Part shown: positions 1-5,447 of the stretch, in pieces
How positions within the stretch are numbered: the first letter of the stretch is position 1
Layout of the letters: every line of letters starts with the position of its first letter
Origin: an uncultured Collinsella sp.
GTDB taxonomy: Bacteria > Actinomycetota > Coriobacteriia > Coriobacteriales > Coriobacteriaceae
NCBI GenBank assembly: GCA_900551815.1
Contig: URXE01000092.1
Location: 1 to 5,456, forward strand
Direction: 5' to 3'
Length of the DNA: 5,456 nucleotides
Made by a program: the position numbers and the translations under genes
Notes under the pieces: generated by a model
The model's input: the letters and a program-made list of their open reading frames with translations, nothing else
Database searches by the model: none
What the model was told of the DNA's origin: nothing

Positions 1-1
1 C

Positions 2-415
2 GACATCGACGACGCGTCGCCCGAGGTGCTCGCCTACGCTGCCGACCGCCTGCGCGAGGCGGGTGCGCGCGAGGTGCATTGGCTGCCCCTCTATTGCAAG
101 AAAGGCCGTCCCAGTTGGCAGCTACAGGTAATCTGTGCTCACGAGGATATCGAGCGCCTGCAGACGATTATCTTTTTGGAAACCACGACCAACGGCATTC
201 GTCGCCAGGTCATGGAGCGCGTTTGCCTGCCACGCCGCTTTGAGCGCGTAACGACGCTATGGGGCGAGGTGTCCGTCAAGGTGGCAACCCTGCCCGACGG
301 CAGCGAGCGTGCAGCGCCCGAGTACGAGGACTGCGCCCGTCTCGCCCGCGAGCACAATGTGCCGCTCCAGCGCGTGATGCAGGCGGCACAAGCCGTGGCA
401 CTGCGATTTGAATAA
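2..415 (+). CDS. larC: LarC, nickel insertion protein, C-terminal part (5' end outside window)
   Basis: This is the last 137 residues of an open frame that enters from the left edge and stops at TAA 413-415. Family knowledge: LarC inserts nickel, in a CTP-dependent cytoplasmic step, into pyridinium-3,5-bisthiocarboxylic acid mononucleotide, giving the nickel-pincer cofactor of lactate racemase and related enzymes. Seen in the sequence: the C-terminal-domain pattern NIDD-like IDDASPEVLAYA near the edge, a dense LPLYCKKGRPSWQLQV segment, ETTTNGIRRQ, a VSVKVATLPDG strand, and the closing PEYEDCARLAREHNVPL motif followed by an alpha-helical tail. Whole LarC proteins are about 400 residues, so roughly two thirds lies upstream. 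In Lactiplantibacillus plantarum larC is expressed by frameshifting between two frames. The visible part is one intact frame, so nothing can be said about that here. Its usual partners larB and larE are not in the window. The identification is confident; the start is not visible. Confidence 0.88.
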   Translation, partial: DIDDASPEVLAYAADRLREAGAREVHWLPLYCKKGRPSWQLQVICAHEDIERLQTIIFLETTTNGIRRQVMERVCLPRRFERVTTLWGEVSVKVATLPDGSERAAPEYEDCARLAREHNVPLQRVMQAAQAVALRFE

Positions 416-418
416 CGC

Positions 419-446
419 GGCTGGTGGCGACATCCTGCGCCCAGCC
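419..446 (+). other. Imperfect hairpin just after larC
   Basis: GGCTG (419-423) pairs with CAGCC (442-446) and GGCG (426-429) with CGCC (438-441), leaving a 2-base bulge (424-425) and an 8-base loop. It begins three bases after the larC stop. No T-run follows (the next bases are ATATCAACC), so it does not look like a standard intrinsic terminator. It may be a 3'-end stabilising stem, a weak attenuator or chance in GC-rich DNA. Confidence 0.35.
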
Positions 447-475
447 ATATCAACCCCATTCGAAAGGATCTCCCC

Positions 476-1024
476 ATGAAATACCTCATCGCCTCCGACA
501 TCCACGGCTCGGCATACTGGACCGAGCGCCTCTGCGCCGCCATCGAATCCCAGCAGCCCGACCGCATCGTCCTGCTGGGCGACCTGCTCTACCACGGTCC
601 GCGCAACGACCTGCCGCGCGACTACGCCCCCAAGCGTGTGATTCCGCTGCTCAACGCCCTGGCCGACCGCATCATCGCGGTGCGCGGCAACTGTGACGCC
701 GAGGTCGACCAGATGGTGCTCGACTTTCCCGTTATGGCCGACTATGCCACGCTGTTTGACGAGGCCGACCGCGAGCTGTTCCTGACGCACGGCCACGTCT
801 TTGGCGCCGGCATGCACAACAGCGTCGACCACGCGCCCGCGCTGCCCGAGGGCTCCGCGCTCGTCTACGGCCACACGCACATCAAGGTTAACGAGGCAAG
901 CGCCGCGCACCCGGGCCTGTGGCTCTTCAATCCCGGCAGCGTGAGCATTCCCAAGGACGGTACGCACAGTTACGGCATCTACGAGGGCGGCGCGTTCCGT
1001 CACGTGATCATGGAGGAGGAATAA
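476..1024 (+). CDS. yfcE: YfcE-type metallophosphoesterase (phosphodiesterase)
   Basis: A 182-residue calcineurin-like phosphoesterase, almost the same length as E. coli YfcE (184). Family members are soluble, Mn2+-dependent enzymes that hydrolyse artificial phosphodiesters in vitro; their natural substrate is unsettled. All metal-site motifs are present in order: SDIHGS (7-12), GDLLYHGP (35-42), GNCD (71-74), THGH (104-107) and GHTH (132-135). The NPGSVSIPK stretch (152-160) is typical of the YfcE branch. There is no signal peptide or membrane segment. The ATG at 476 is chosen because AAAGGA at 463-468 sits 7 bases ahead and the protein begins directly with the first beta strand (MKYLIASDIHGS). 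The gene is followed after two bases by mazG, whose ribosome binding site lies in the last codons here, so the two are almost certainly co-transcribed. The pairing with an NTP-cleaning enzyme hints at a nucleotide-related housekeeping role, but that is inference. Confidence 0.93.
   Translation: MKYLIASDIHGSAYWTERLCAAIESQQPDRIVLLGDLLYHGPRNDLPRDYAPKRVIPLLNALADRIIAVRGNCDAEVDQMVLDFPVMADYATLFDEADRELFLTHGHVFGAGMHNSVDHAPALPEGSALVYGHTHIKVNEASAAHPGLWLFNPGSVSIPKDGTHSYGIYEGGAFRHVIMEEE
1012..1020 (+). promoter_or_regulatory. mazG ribosome binding site inside the end of yfcE
   Basis: GGAGGAGGA overlaps the last codons of yfcE and lies 6 bases before ATG 1027. It decides the mazG start: the frame stays open upstream to about 919, but that 36-codon stretch overlaps yfcE, reads as Arg/Gln-rich non-protein-like sequence and has no comparable site. 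The arrangement also suggests translational coupling of the pair. Confidence 0.85.
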
Positions 1025-1026
1025 CC

Positions 1027-1887
1027 ATGGCGCAGCACATGGCTCAGCAAAATGCCGAGGGCTCGCGCGATCTGTCCACGCTGGCCGACGCGTCGGCCGA
1101 GTTGCAGCATCTGGTGCAGACCATCTGGCGCCCGCGTCAGCCCGACGGCTGCCCGTGGGACCGCGAGCAGACGCACCAGAGCATCGGCAAGAACATGATC
1201 GAGGAAGCCTACGAGGCGCTCGATTGCATCGAGGCGGACGATGCGGCGCATCTGCGCGAGGAGCTCGGCGACGTGCTCATGCAGGTGGTACTGCATGCAC
1301 AGATTGCGGCGGACGCCGGCGAGTTTACGCTGGCCGATGTGGCACGCGATATCGACGCCAAGCTCATCCGCCGCCACCCGCACGTGTTTGGCGATGCGGA
1401 TGCCGATAACTCCGACGAGGTGCTCAAGATTTGGGACGAGGTCAAGCTTGCCGAGAAGGCTGCCAAGGACAAGGCCGTGGCGGCGGGCGAGGCTGCGCCC
1501 GAGGGCCTGCTCGACGGCGTGCCCACGCACCTGCCGGCGCTGATGCAGGCTCAGAAGGTGTCGCGCAAGGCGGCTGCCGTGGGCTTTGAGTGGGAGACGG
1601 TCCAGGATGTGTGGGATGAGGTCGCCGAGGAGCGTGCCGAGTTTGAGGCCGAGGCTCCCGGCTCGCCCGAGCGCGAGATGGAGTTTGGCGACCTGCTCTT
1701 TGCCCTGGTCAACGTTGCGCGCAAGGAGGGAATCGACGCCGAGAGCGCCCTGCGCGCCAGCACGGCAAAGTTCCGCCGCCGCTGGGCCGCAATGGAGCAG
1801 ATGGCGGCCAACGCCCATGTGGATCTGGCTGAGCTTTCGACCCATGGCCTCAACGACCTGTGGGATGCCGCAAAGGCGGAGGAGTAA
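1027..1887 (+). CDS. mazG: MazG, nucleoside triphosphate pyrophosphohydrolase
   Basis: A 286-residue cytoplasmic enzyme of the all-alpha NTP pyrophosphatase superfamily, hydrolysing (d)NTPs to NMPs and pyrophosphate. In E. coli it also lowers (p)ppGpp levels and interacts with Era; E. coli MazG is 263 residues. Both tandem MazG domains are visible. The first runs from about residue 26 to 123, with GCPWD (41-45), the metal-binding EEAYE (59-63) and EELGD (78-82), and the RRHPHVFGD block (115-123). The second, about 170-256, has KVSRKAAAVGF, EVAEERAEFEAE (198-209), EMEFGDLLFALVN (217-229) and the closing KFRRRW helix. Metal-binding acidic residues appear intact in both. A short Gln/Ala-rich N-terminal extension (1-25) precedes domain one, and an Ala/Lys/Glu-rich linker (141-160) joins the domains. 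It is the second gene of a yfcE-mazG pair and ends at a good terminator five bases after its stop. In actinobacteria mazG commonly lies just upstream of eno, as it does here. Confidence 0.96.
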   Translation: MAQHMAQQNAEGSRDLSTLADASAELQHLVQTIWRPRQPDGCPWDREQTHQSIGKNMIEEAYEALDCIEADDAAHLREELGDVLMQVVLHAQIAADAGEFTLADVARDIDAKLIRRHPHVFGDADADNSDEVLKIWDEVKLAEKAAKDKAVAAGEAAPEGLLDGVPTHLPALMQAQKVSRKAAAVGFEWETVQDVWDEVAEERAEFEAEAPGSPEREMEFGDLLFALVNVARKEGIDAESALRASTAKFRRRWAAMEQMAANAHVDLAELSTHGLNDLWDAAKAEE

Positions 1888-1891
1888 AACC

Positions 1892-1937
1892 GCGGGAACG
1901 ACGAGCTGACACGCCTCATCGTTCCCGCTAAATTTTT
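1892..1937 (+). terminator. Intrinsic terminator after mazG
   Basis: A perfect 10-bp stem, GCGGGAACGA (1892-1901) with TCGTTCCCGC (1919-1928). A second short stem inside it pairs GAG 1903-1905 with CTC 1915-1917 across one mismatch. Downstream is TAAA and then five T (1933-1937). It begins five bases after the mazG stop. The T-run is slightly displaced from the stem, so some read-through is possible. Confidence 0.8.
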
Positions 1938-1948
1938 CGAAAAACAAG

Positions 1949-1977
1949 TGTATCCCTCGGCTAACTTAGGGCATAAT
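1949..1977 (+). promoter_or_regulatory. Probable promoter of enolase
   Basis: CATAAT at 1972-1977 matches the TATAAT -10 consensus at five of six positions and lies in the short AT-rich patch between the mazG terminator and eno. The base-pair window for a -35 element with a 17-bp spacer (TGTATC, 1949-1954) is a poor match, so activation by a regulator or a tolerant housekeeping sigma is likely. Predicted transcription start is near 1984, giving a leader of about 90 bases. No better -10 is seen before ATG 2077. Confidence 0.5.
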
Positions 1978-2003
1978 GCAAAAAGTGCGACATGGCTAAC
2001 TTA
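1959..2003 (+). repeat. 10-bp direct repeat flanking the eno -10 box
   Basis: GGCTAACTTA occurs exactly at 1959-1968, just upstream of the -10 box, and again at 1994-2003, just past the predicted transcription start. The copies start 35 bp apart, about 3.3 helical turns. Placement either side of the start suggests an operator pair, but no regulator is identifiable from this window. Confidence 0.5.
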
Positions 2004-2010
2004 CGGAGGC

Positions 2011-2023
2011 GCACCGACGGTGC
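2011..2023 (+). other. Small hairpin in the eno leader
   Basis: GCACC (2011-2015) and GGTGC (2019-2023) pair around a GAC loop, a compact GC-rich hairpin in the predicted untranslated leader, about 50 bases before the enolase ATG. It may affect mRNA stability. No known riboswitch architecture is recognised in the leader. Confidence 0.35.
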
Positions 2024-2076
2024 ACGGTCAGCCGGTCGCTTGCAACCACTACGTTTCCAAGTGAGAGGGAGACAAC

Positions 2077-3366
2077 ATGAGCGATATTTTGGATGTCTAC
2101 GGTCGCGAGGTGCTCGACAGCCGCGGCAACCCCACCGTAGAGGTCGAGGTCGTGCTCGAGGACGGCAGCTTCGGTCGCGCGATGGTGCCTTCGGGCGCTT
2201 CGACCGGCGCCTTTGAGGCATGCGAGTTGCGCGACGGCGACAAGGGTCGCTACCTGGGCAAGGGCGTCTCGCAGGCCGTCGAGCACGTCAACAACGAGTG
2301 TGCCAACGCCGTCGTGGGCCTCGACGCCTTCGACCAACGCGCTGTCGATGCCGCGCTGATCGCCGCGGACGGTACCCCCAACAAGACCAAGCTCGGCGCC
2401 AACGCCATTCTGGGCGTTTCGTTGGCCGTTGCCTGCGCTGCGGCAGAGTCGGCGGGCCTGTCGCTGTACCAGTACCTGGGCGGCGTCAACGCTCACCTGC
2501 TGCCCACGCCCATGATGAACATCCTCAACGGCGGCGTGCATGCCGACAACAACGTTGACTTCCAGGAGTTCATGATCATGCCCGTGGGTGCTCCGAGCTT
2601 TGCCGAGGGCCTGCGTTGGTGCGCCGAGGTCTACCACACCCTCAAGGGCGTGCTGCACGAGGCCGGCCTTGGCGGCGGCGTGGGCGACGAGGGCGGCTTT
2701 GCACCCAACCTCAAGACCAATGCCGAGCCGTTCGAGTACATCACCAAAGCCGTGGAGAAGGCCGGCTTTAAGCCCGGCGTCGACTTCATGTACGCCATGG
2801 ATCCGGCCTCGACCGAGTTCTACAACGCCGAGACCGGCATGTACGAGCTCAAGGGCGAGGGCGTGGAGTACACGAGCGCCCAGATGGTCGATTACTGGGA
2901 GAAGCTTGTCGACACCTATCCCATCATCTCCATCGAGGACGGCATGGCCGAGGAGGACTGGGACGGCTGGGTTGAGCTCACCCGTCGCATTGGCAACAAG
3001 GTGCAGCTGGTGGGCGACGACCTGTTCGTCACCAACACCGAGCGCCTCAAGAAGGGCATCGAGCTGGGCGCCGCCAACGCGATCCTGGTCAAGGTCAACC
3101 AGATCGGTACGCTCACCGAGTCGCTCGAGGCTATCGAGACTGCCAAGGAGGCCGGCTACGCCTGCATCGTGAGCCACCGTTCCGGCGAGACCGAGGATTC
3201 CACGATCGCCGACCTGGTCGTGGGCGTCAATGCCGGCCAGATCAAGTCGGGCGCCCCGTGCCGCAGCGACCGCATCGCCAAGTACAACCAGCTCATCCGT
3301 ATCGAGGACGAGCTCGAGGGCAGCGCGCGCTACGCCGGCAAGTCTGCGTTCTACAACATCCGCTAG
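2077..3366 (+). CDS. eno: Enolase (phosphopyruvate hydratase)
   Basis: A 429-residue enolase, the usual bacterial length, converting 2-phosphoglycerate to phosphoenolpyruvate and water in glycolysis and the reverse in gluconeogenesis. In many bacteria it is also a degradosome partner or a surface moonlighting protein. Seen in the sequence: the N-terminal REVLDSRGNPTVEVEV block, the mobile SGASTG loop (39-44), the NGGVHADN histidine (H155), QE at 163-164 and GDEGGF with E205. The Mg2+ ligands are D242 (MDPAS), E287 (SIEDGM) and D314 (VGDDLFVTN). The catalytic base K339 lies in the family signature ILVKVNQIGTLTES (336-349), with SHRSGET (H367) and K390 (QIKSGAP) after it. All catalytic residues are present. 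The ATG is preceded by AGGGAG at 2066-2071, 5 bases away, and the protein begins at the expected family start. It forms its own transcription unit between two terminators, with a probable promoter at 1949-1977. Confidence 0.99.
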   Translation: MSDILDVYGREVLDSRGNPTVEVEVVLEDGSFGRAMVPSGASTGAFEACELRDGDKGRYLGKGVSQAVEHVNNECANAVVGLDAFDQRAVDAALIAADGTPNKTKLGANAILGVSLAVACAAAESAGLSLYQYLGGVNAHLLPTPMMNILNGGVHADNNVDFQEFMIMPVGAPSFAEGLRWCAEVYHTLKGVLHEAGLGGGVGDEGGFAPNLKTNAEPFEYITKAVEKAGFKPGVDFMYAMDPASTEFYNAETGMYELKGEGVEYTSAQMVDYWEKLVDTYPIISIEDGMAEEDWDGWVELTRRIGNKVQLVGDDLFVTNTERLKKGIELGAANAILVKVNQIGTLTESLEAIETAKEAGYACIVSHRSGETEDSTIADLVVGVNAGQIKSGAPCRSDRIAKYNQLIRIEDELEGSARYAGKSAFYNIR

Positions 3367-3438
3367 GCAGCGGCGTGTGCGGCGGCGGGGCTGACTCGGA
3401 TTCGCCTCGCTTCCGCCGGGCACTGTTGAGCACCATTG

Positions 3439-3470
3439 GGCGCTGGGCCATATGGCTCAGCGCCTTTTTT
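3439..3470 (+). terminator. Strong intrinsic terminator after enolase
   Basis: An 11-bp stem: 3439-3449 pairs with 3454-3464, containing one G-T wobble at 3446/3457, closed by an ATAT tetraloop and followed directly by six T (3465-3470). This is a textbook Rho-independent terminator about 70 bases past the eno stop. It separates eno from the downstream division/phosphatase unit, so the next genes need their own promoter. Confidence 0.95.
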
Positions 3471-3510
3471 ATGTCGAGCAAAGGCTGGCGAAGGCGGTGC
3501 GGGCGCTCGT

Positions 3511-3519
3511 GCTATAACT
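3511..3519 (+). promoter_or_regulatory. Probable extended -10 promoter of the ftsB-like/ppx unit
   Basis: TGCTATAAC combines a TG extension (3511-3512) with TATAAC (3514-3519), a five-of-six match to the -10 consensus. No good -35 is seen 16-18 bp upstream, as is common for extended -10 promoters. The predicted start near 3526 gives a leader of about 36 bases. It lies 40 bases after the eno terminator, where a promoter is required. Confidence 0.5.
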
Positions 3520-3561
3520 AAAGGACTTAGCGCAAACAAACCTCAACCGCACAAGGCGCAC

Positions 3562-4323
3562 ATGGATCAGATTTACGACAACAGGTACTATTCCGCCGGT
3601 TCGCGTGAGCCGTCGTCTCGCCGCGCGCATACGGTGCGGCTCGGCGGGTCCGACTACGGCGGCGTCGATCACCGCGCACAGCGTCCGCCAAGTGCCTCAC
3701 ACCCCCGTGCTCAAATGAATACGTCGACGGACCGCCCGCCACGTTCGGCGCGCCCGACGCATGCTCAGCGCCCCTCGGCTCAAACGCACGAAAAGTCGAC
3801 CAGGCCCTCGAACCGTCTTTCCGGCTCGGACTTTATGCACTACGCCAACGACAACGCAGTGGTCAAGGCAATTTACGACTTTACCCACGGTCCTCAGCGA
3901 GGGCTATTCATCGGCATTGTCGTTGCCCTGGTGCTCGTGAGCCTGTATTTCCCCGTGCGCGATCTGTACGTGGCAAAGCGTTCGAGCGATATCTTGGCCA
4001 AGCAGGTCGAGATTCGTCAGCAATACAATGATGAGCTGCAAAAAAGCGTCGACAAACTGCTCTCGGAGGAGGGCATTAAGGACGCGGCGTCCGAGGACCT
4101 GGGCCTGGTGATGCCCGGCGAGACCAAGATTGACGTGCTGGGTCTGGATGACGATTCGGACTCGTCGTCGAGCAAAAAGTCCTCGAACGCCAAGAAGGCC
4201 AGCGAAGTGGCCAAAGAGATTGAAGAAGTCGGTAAGGACGCGCCGTGGTACATCCAGGCGCTCGACATGCTGTTTGGGTTTAACGGTGTCGAGGGCCAGA
4301 CGGTCGTGTCCAACGGCAAATAG
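3562..4323 (+). CDS. FtsB/DivIC-like septum formation initiator protein
   Basis: A 253-residue single-pass membrane protein. Family members (FtsB/DivIC) bind FtsL and FtsQ/DivIB in the divisome and help trigger septal wall synthesis. Residues 1-112 are a basic, Ser/Arg/Pro/His-rich, probably disordered cytoplasmic tail. Residues 114-131 form one membrane helix (GLFIGIVVALVLVSLYF). Then comes a coiled-coil-like stretch (about 138-170) and the family's closing block GIKDAASEDLGLVMPGET (171-188), resembling the usual AREELGLVKPGE motif. An acidic/serine/lysine linker (196-212) and a short hydrophobic tail (DAPWYIQALDMLFGF, 226-240) follow. The protein is long: classical FtsB/DivIC is about 100-130 residues, though actinobacterial versions are longer. 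ATG 3562 is used because AAGG at 3553-3556 lies 5 bases ahead. This site is weak, and the open frame upstream runs into the eno terminator. It lies 20 bases before the Ppx/GppA gene, probably co-transcribed. The family call is good; the choice of FtsB or DivIC name is not resolved. Confidence 0.82.
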   Translation: MDQIYDNRYYSAGSREPSSRRAHTVRLGGSDYGGVDHRAQRPPSASHPRAQMNTSTDRPPRSARPTHAQRPSAQTHEKSTRPSNRLSGSDFMHYANDNAVVKAIYDFTHGPQRGLFIGIVVALVLVSLYFPVRDLYVAKRSSDILAKQVEIRQQYNDELQKSVDKLLSEEGIKDAASEDLGLVMPGETKIDVLGLDDDSDSSSSKKSSNAKKASEVAKEIEEVGKDAPWYIQALDMLFGFNGVEGQTVVSNGK

Positions 4324-4328
4324 CGCCC

Positions 4329-4337
4329 GGAGGGGAG
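4329..4337 (+). promoter_or_regulatory. Ribosome binding site of the Ppx/GppA gene
   Basis: GGAGGGGAG lies between the upstream stop (4321-4323) and ATG 4344, with a 6-base spacer. It is much stronger than the site of the ftsB-like gene before it, so the phosphatase may be translated more efficiently from the shared transcript. It supports 4344 as the start. Confidence 0.8.
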
Positions 4338-4343
4338 CCTGCA

Positions 4344-5345
4344 ATGACAAATTGCAAACGCTATAAGGTAGCCGCGATCGACCTGGGAACGGTGTCGTCG
4401 CGACTGGTGCTGGCGCAGGTCGAGGCCGGGGCGATCGTGGAATCGTCCAAGCATACCGAGATTACCGATCTGGGCGAGGGCGTCGACGCGACAGGTCGCT
4501 TTTGCGAGGCGGCTGTCGAGCGTGTGCTCGCTGCGTGCCGGATGTTTGTGGACGAGGCGCATGCCTTTGGGGCCGTGTGCATCTGCACCACGTGCACGAG
4601 CGCCGCGCGCGATGCGTCCAATGCCGCCCTGCTGCTGGACGGCCTGCGCGAGCTGGGGCTCGAACCGCAGGTGATTCCGGGCGAGGTCGAGGCGCGCCTG
4701 ACGTTTTTTGGCGTGGCGCACGACTTTGCCGGCGAGCGCATTATTGTCGCGGATTCGGGCGGCGGGTCCACGGAACTCGCGACGGGTGTGTACGCACCGA
4801 AGCGTGGGGTCTTCGCGCTGGAGGGTACGCGTTCGCTGGACATCGGTTGTCGCCGCGTGACGGAGCGGTTTTTCTCGGCACTGCCGCCTGCGGACGGCGA
4901 GCTTGCTGCCGCTGCCAACTGGGCGGGCGAGCAGTTCGCCGCCTATTTTGATGGCCTGCCGAGCAATTTTGAGCGTGCAGAGCGCCTGGTCGCGGTGGGT
5001 GGCACCGTCACCACGCTCGTGGCGCTGGTTCACGAGCTGGAGCCGTATGATTCGAGCTTCGTGCACCTGCGCGAGCTTTCGATGGAACAGATTTCGGCTG
5101 CTATCGAGCGCATGTCCACGCTGGACGTGGAGGGCATCGCCGCGCTACCGGGCGTGCAGCCCAAACGCGCGGGCGTGATCTTGGCTGGCGCCGTGGTGAT
5201 TCGCGAGCTCATGCGTGCCGGCGGCTACAAGACGCTCACCGTAAGCGAGAATAGCCTACTCGCCGGTATGGCCGCCACCATCAACGAGACTCTTGACGGT
5301 GCAACCCCCACCATCGCCTGGACCCCGAGTCTGAGCGCCCTTTAA
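4344..5345 (+). CDS. Short-form Ppx/GppA family phosphatase
   Basis: A 333-residue, two-domain member of the ASKHA (actin/hexokinase-like) fold family that includes exopolyphosphatase (releases phosphate from polyphosphate) and GppA (pppGpp to ppGpp). Seen in order: the phosphate loop AIDLGTVSSRLVLA (11-24), the TSAARDASN block (85-93), GEVEARL (113-119), which holds the probable catalytic glutamate, the second phosphate loop DSGGGSTEL (137-145), VGGTVTTLVAL (218-228), RAGVILAGAVVIRELM (275-290) and SENSLLAGM (301-309). It lacks the C-terminal HD-type extension that brings E. coli Ppx and GppA to about 500 residues, matching the short actinobacterial form such as M. tuberculosis Rv1026. Sequence cannot decide between polyphosphate and (p)ppGpp as substrate, so I give no symbol. 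The first loop has Val17 where Asn is usual. It is the second gene of a unit with the ftsB-like gene, 20 bases apart, and no clear terminator follows within the window. Confidence 0.92.
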   Translation: MTNCKRYKVAAIDLGTVSSRLVLAQVEAGAIVESSKHTEITDLGEGVDATGRFCEAAVERVLAACRMFVDEAHAFGAVCICTTCTSAARDASNAALLLDGLRELGLEPQVIPGEVEARLTFFGVAHDFAGERIIVADSGGGSTELATGVYAPKRGVFALEGTRSLDIGCRRVTERFFSALPPADGELAAAANWAGEQFAAYFDGLPSNFERAERLVAVGGTVTTLVALVHELEPYDSSFVHLRELSMEQISAAIERMSTLDVEGIAALPGVQPKRAGVILAGAVVIRELMRAGGYKTLTVSENSLLAGMAATINETLDGATPTIAWTPSLSAL

Positions 5346-5384
5346 CCGTCTCCCTCTGAGTTGCGGTGAAATAGTTCCTAAATG

Positions 5385-5399
5385 GGCCGGTAAACGGCC
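5385..5399 (+). other. Short inverted repeat downstream of the Ppx/GppA gene
   Basis: GGCCG (5385-5389) and CGGCC (5395-5399) form a 5-bp stem with a GTAAA loop, 40 bases after the ppx/gppA stop. It is followed by AAAAGGGGG rather than a T-run, so it is not a convincing terminator on the + strand. In the opposite direction only ATTTAGG follows, also weak. Confidence 0.35.
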
Positions 5400-5420
5400 A
5401 AAAGGGGGTGCGGACGATTT

Positions 5421-5447
5421 CTTGGACCGCGCCTAGGCGTATCCAAG
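5421..5447 (+). repeat. Nested inverted repeat at the right edge
   Basis: Outer arms CTTGGA (5421-5426) and TCCAAG (5442-5447) enclose the perfect 10-base palindrome CGCCTAGGCG (5430-5439). The two symmetries are nearly co-centred (5434 and 5434.5). No T-run lies on either side. It could be an operator for a gene beyond the edge, an RNA hairpin or part of a dispersed intergenic repeat; the window does not settle which. Confidence 0.45.

Noticed and set aside
919..1026. 36-residue N-terminal extension of MazG from an alternative start
   Set aside because: It lies wholly inside yfcE in another frame, and ATG 1027 has a strong ribosome binding site.
1000..1947. 315-codon antisense open frame opposite mazG
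   Set aside because: Same GC-bias shadow effect. It runs through the mazG terminator and has no domain signature.
1992..2216. Small ORF starting ATGGCTAACTTA just after the predicted eno transcription start
   Set aside because: Considered as a leader peptide, but it has no ribosome binding site, overlaps enolase by 140 bases in another frame and encodes Arg-rich shadow-like sequence.
1996..3423. Very long antisense open frame (475 codons) opposite enolase
   Set aside because: It is the mirror of a strongly coding GC-rich gene: low stop frequency opposite GC-biased codons explains it. The translation is Leu/Val/Gly/His-rich with no recognisable domain, and enolase has every catalytic residue.
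3436..3561. Upstream extension of the ftsB-like reading frame
   Set aside because: The frame is open back to 3436, but this stretch contains the eno terminator and the likely promoter, has no usable start with a ribosome binding site, and reads as random sequence.
5404..5447. Possible T-box or other riboswitch element (GGGTGCGGAC and TTGGACCGCG)
   Set aside because: It superficially resembles the T-box GGTGGNACCGCG sequence, but the motif is broken, no antiterminator/terminator pair or specifier stem is visible, and the segment is cut by the window edge.
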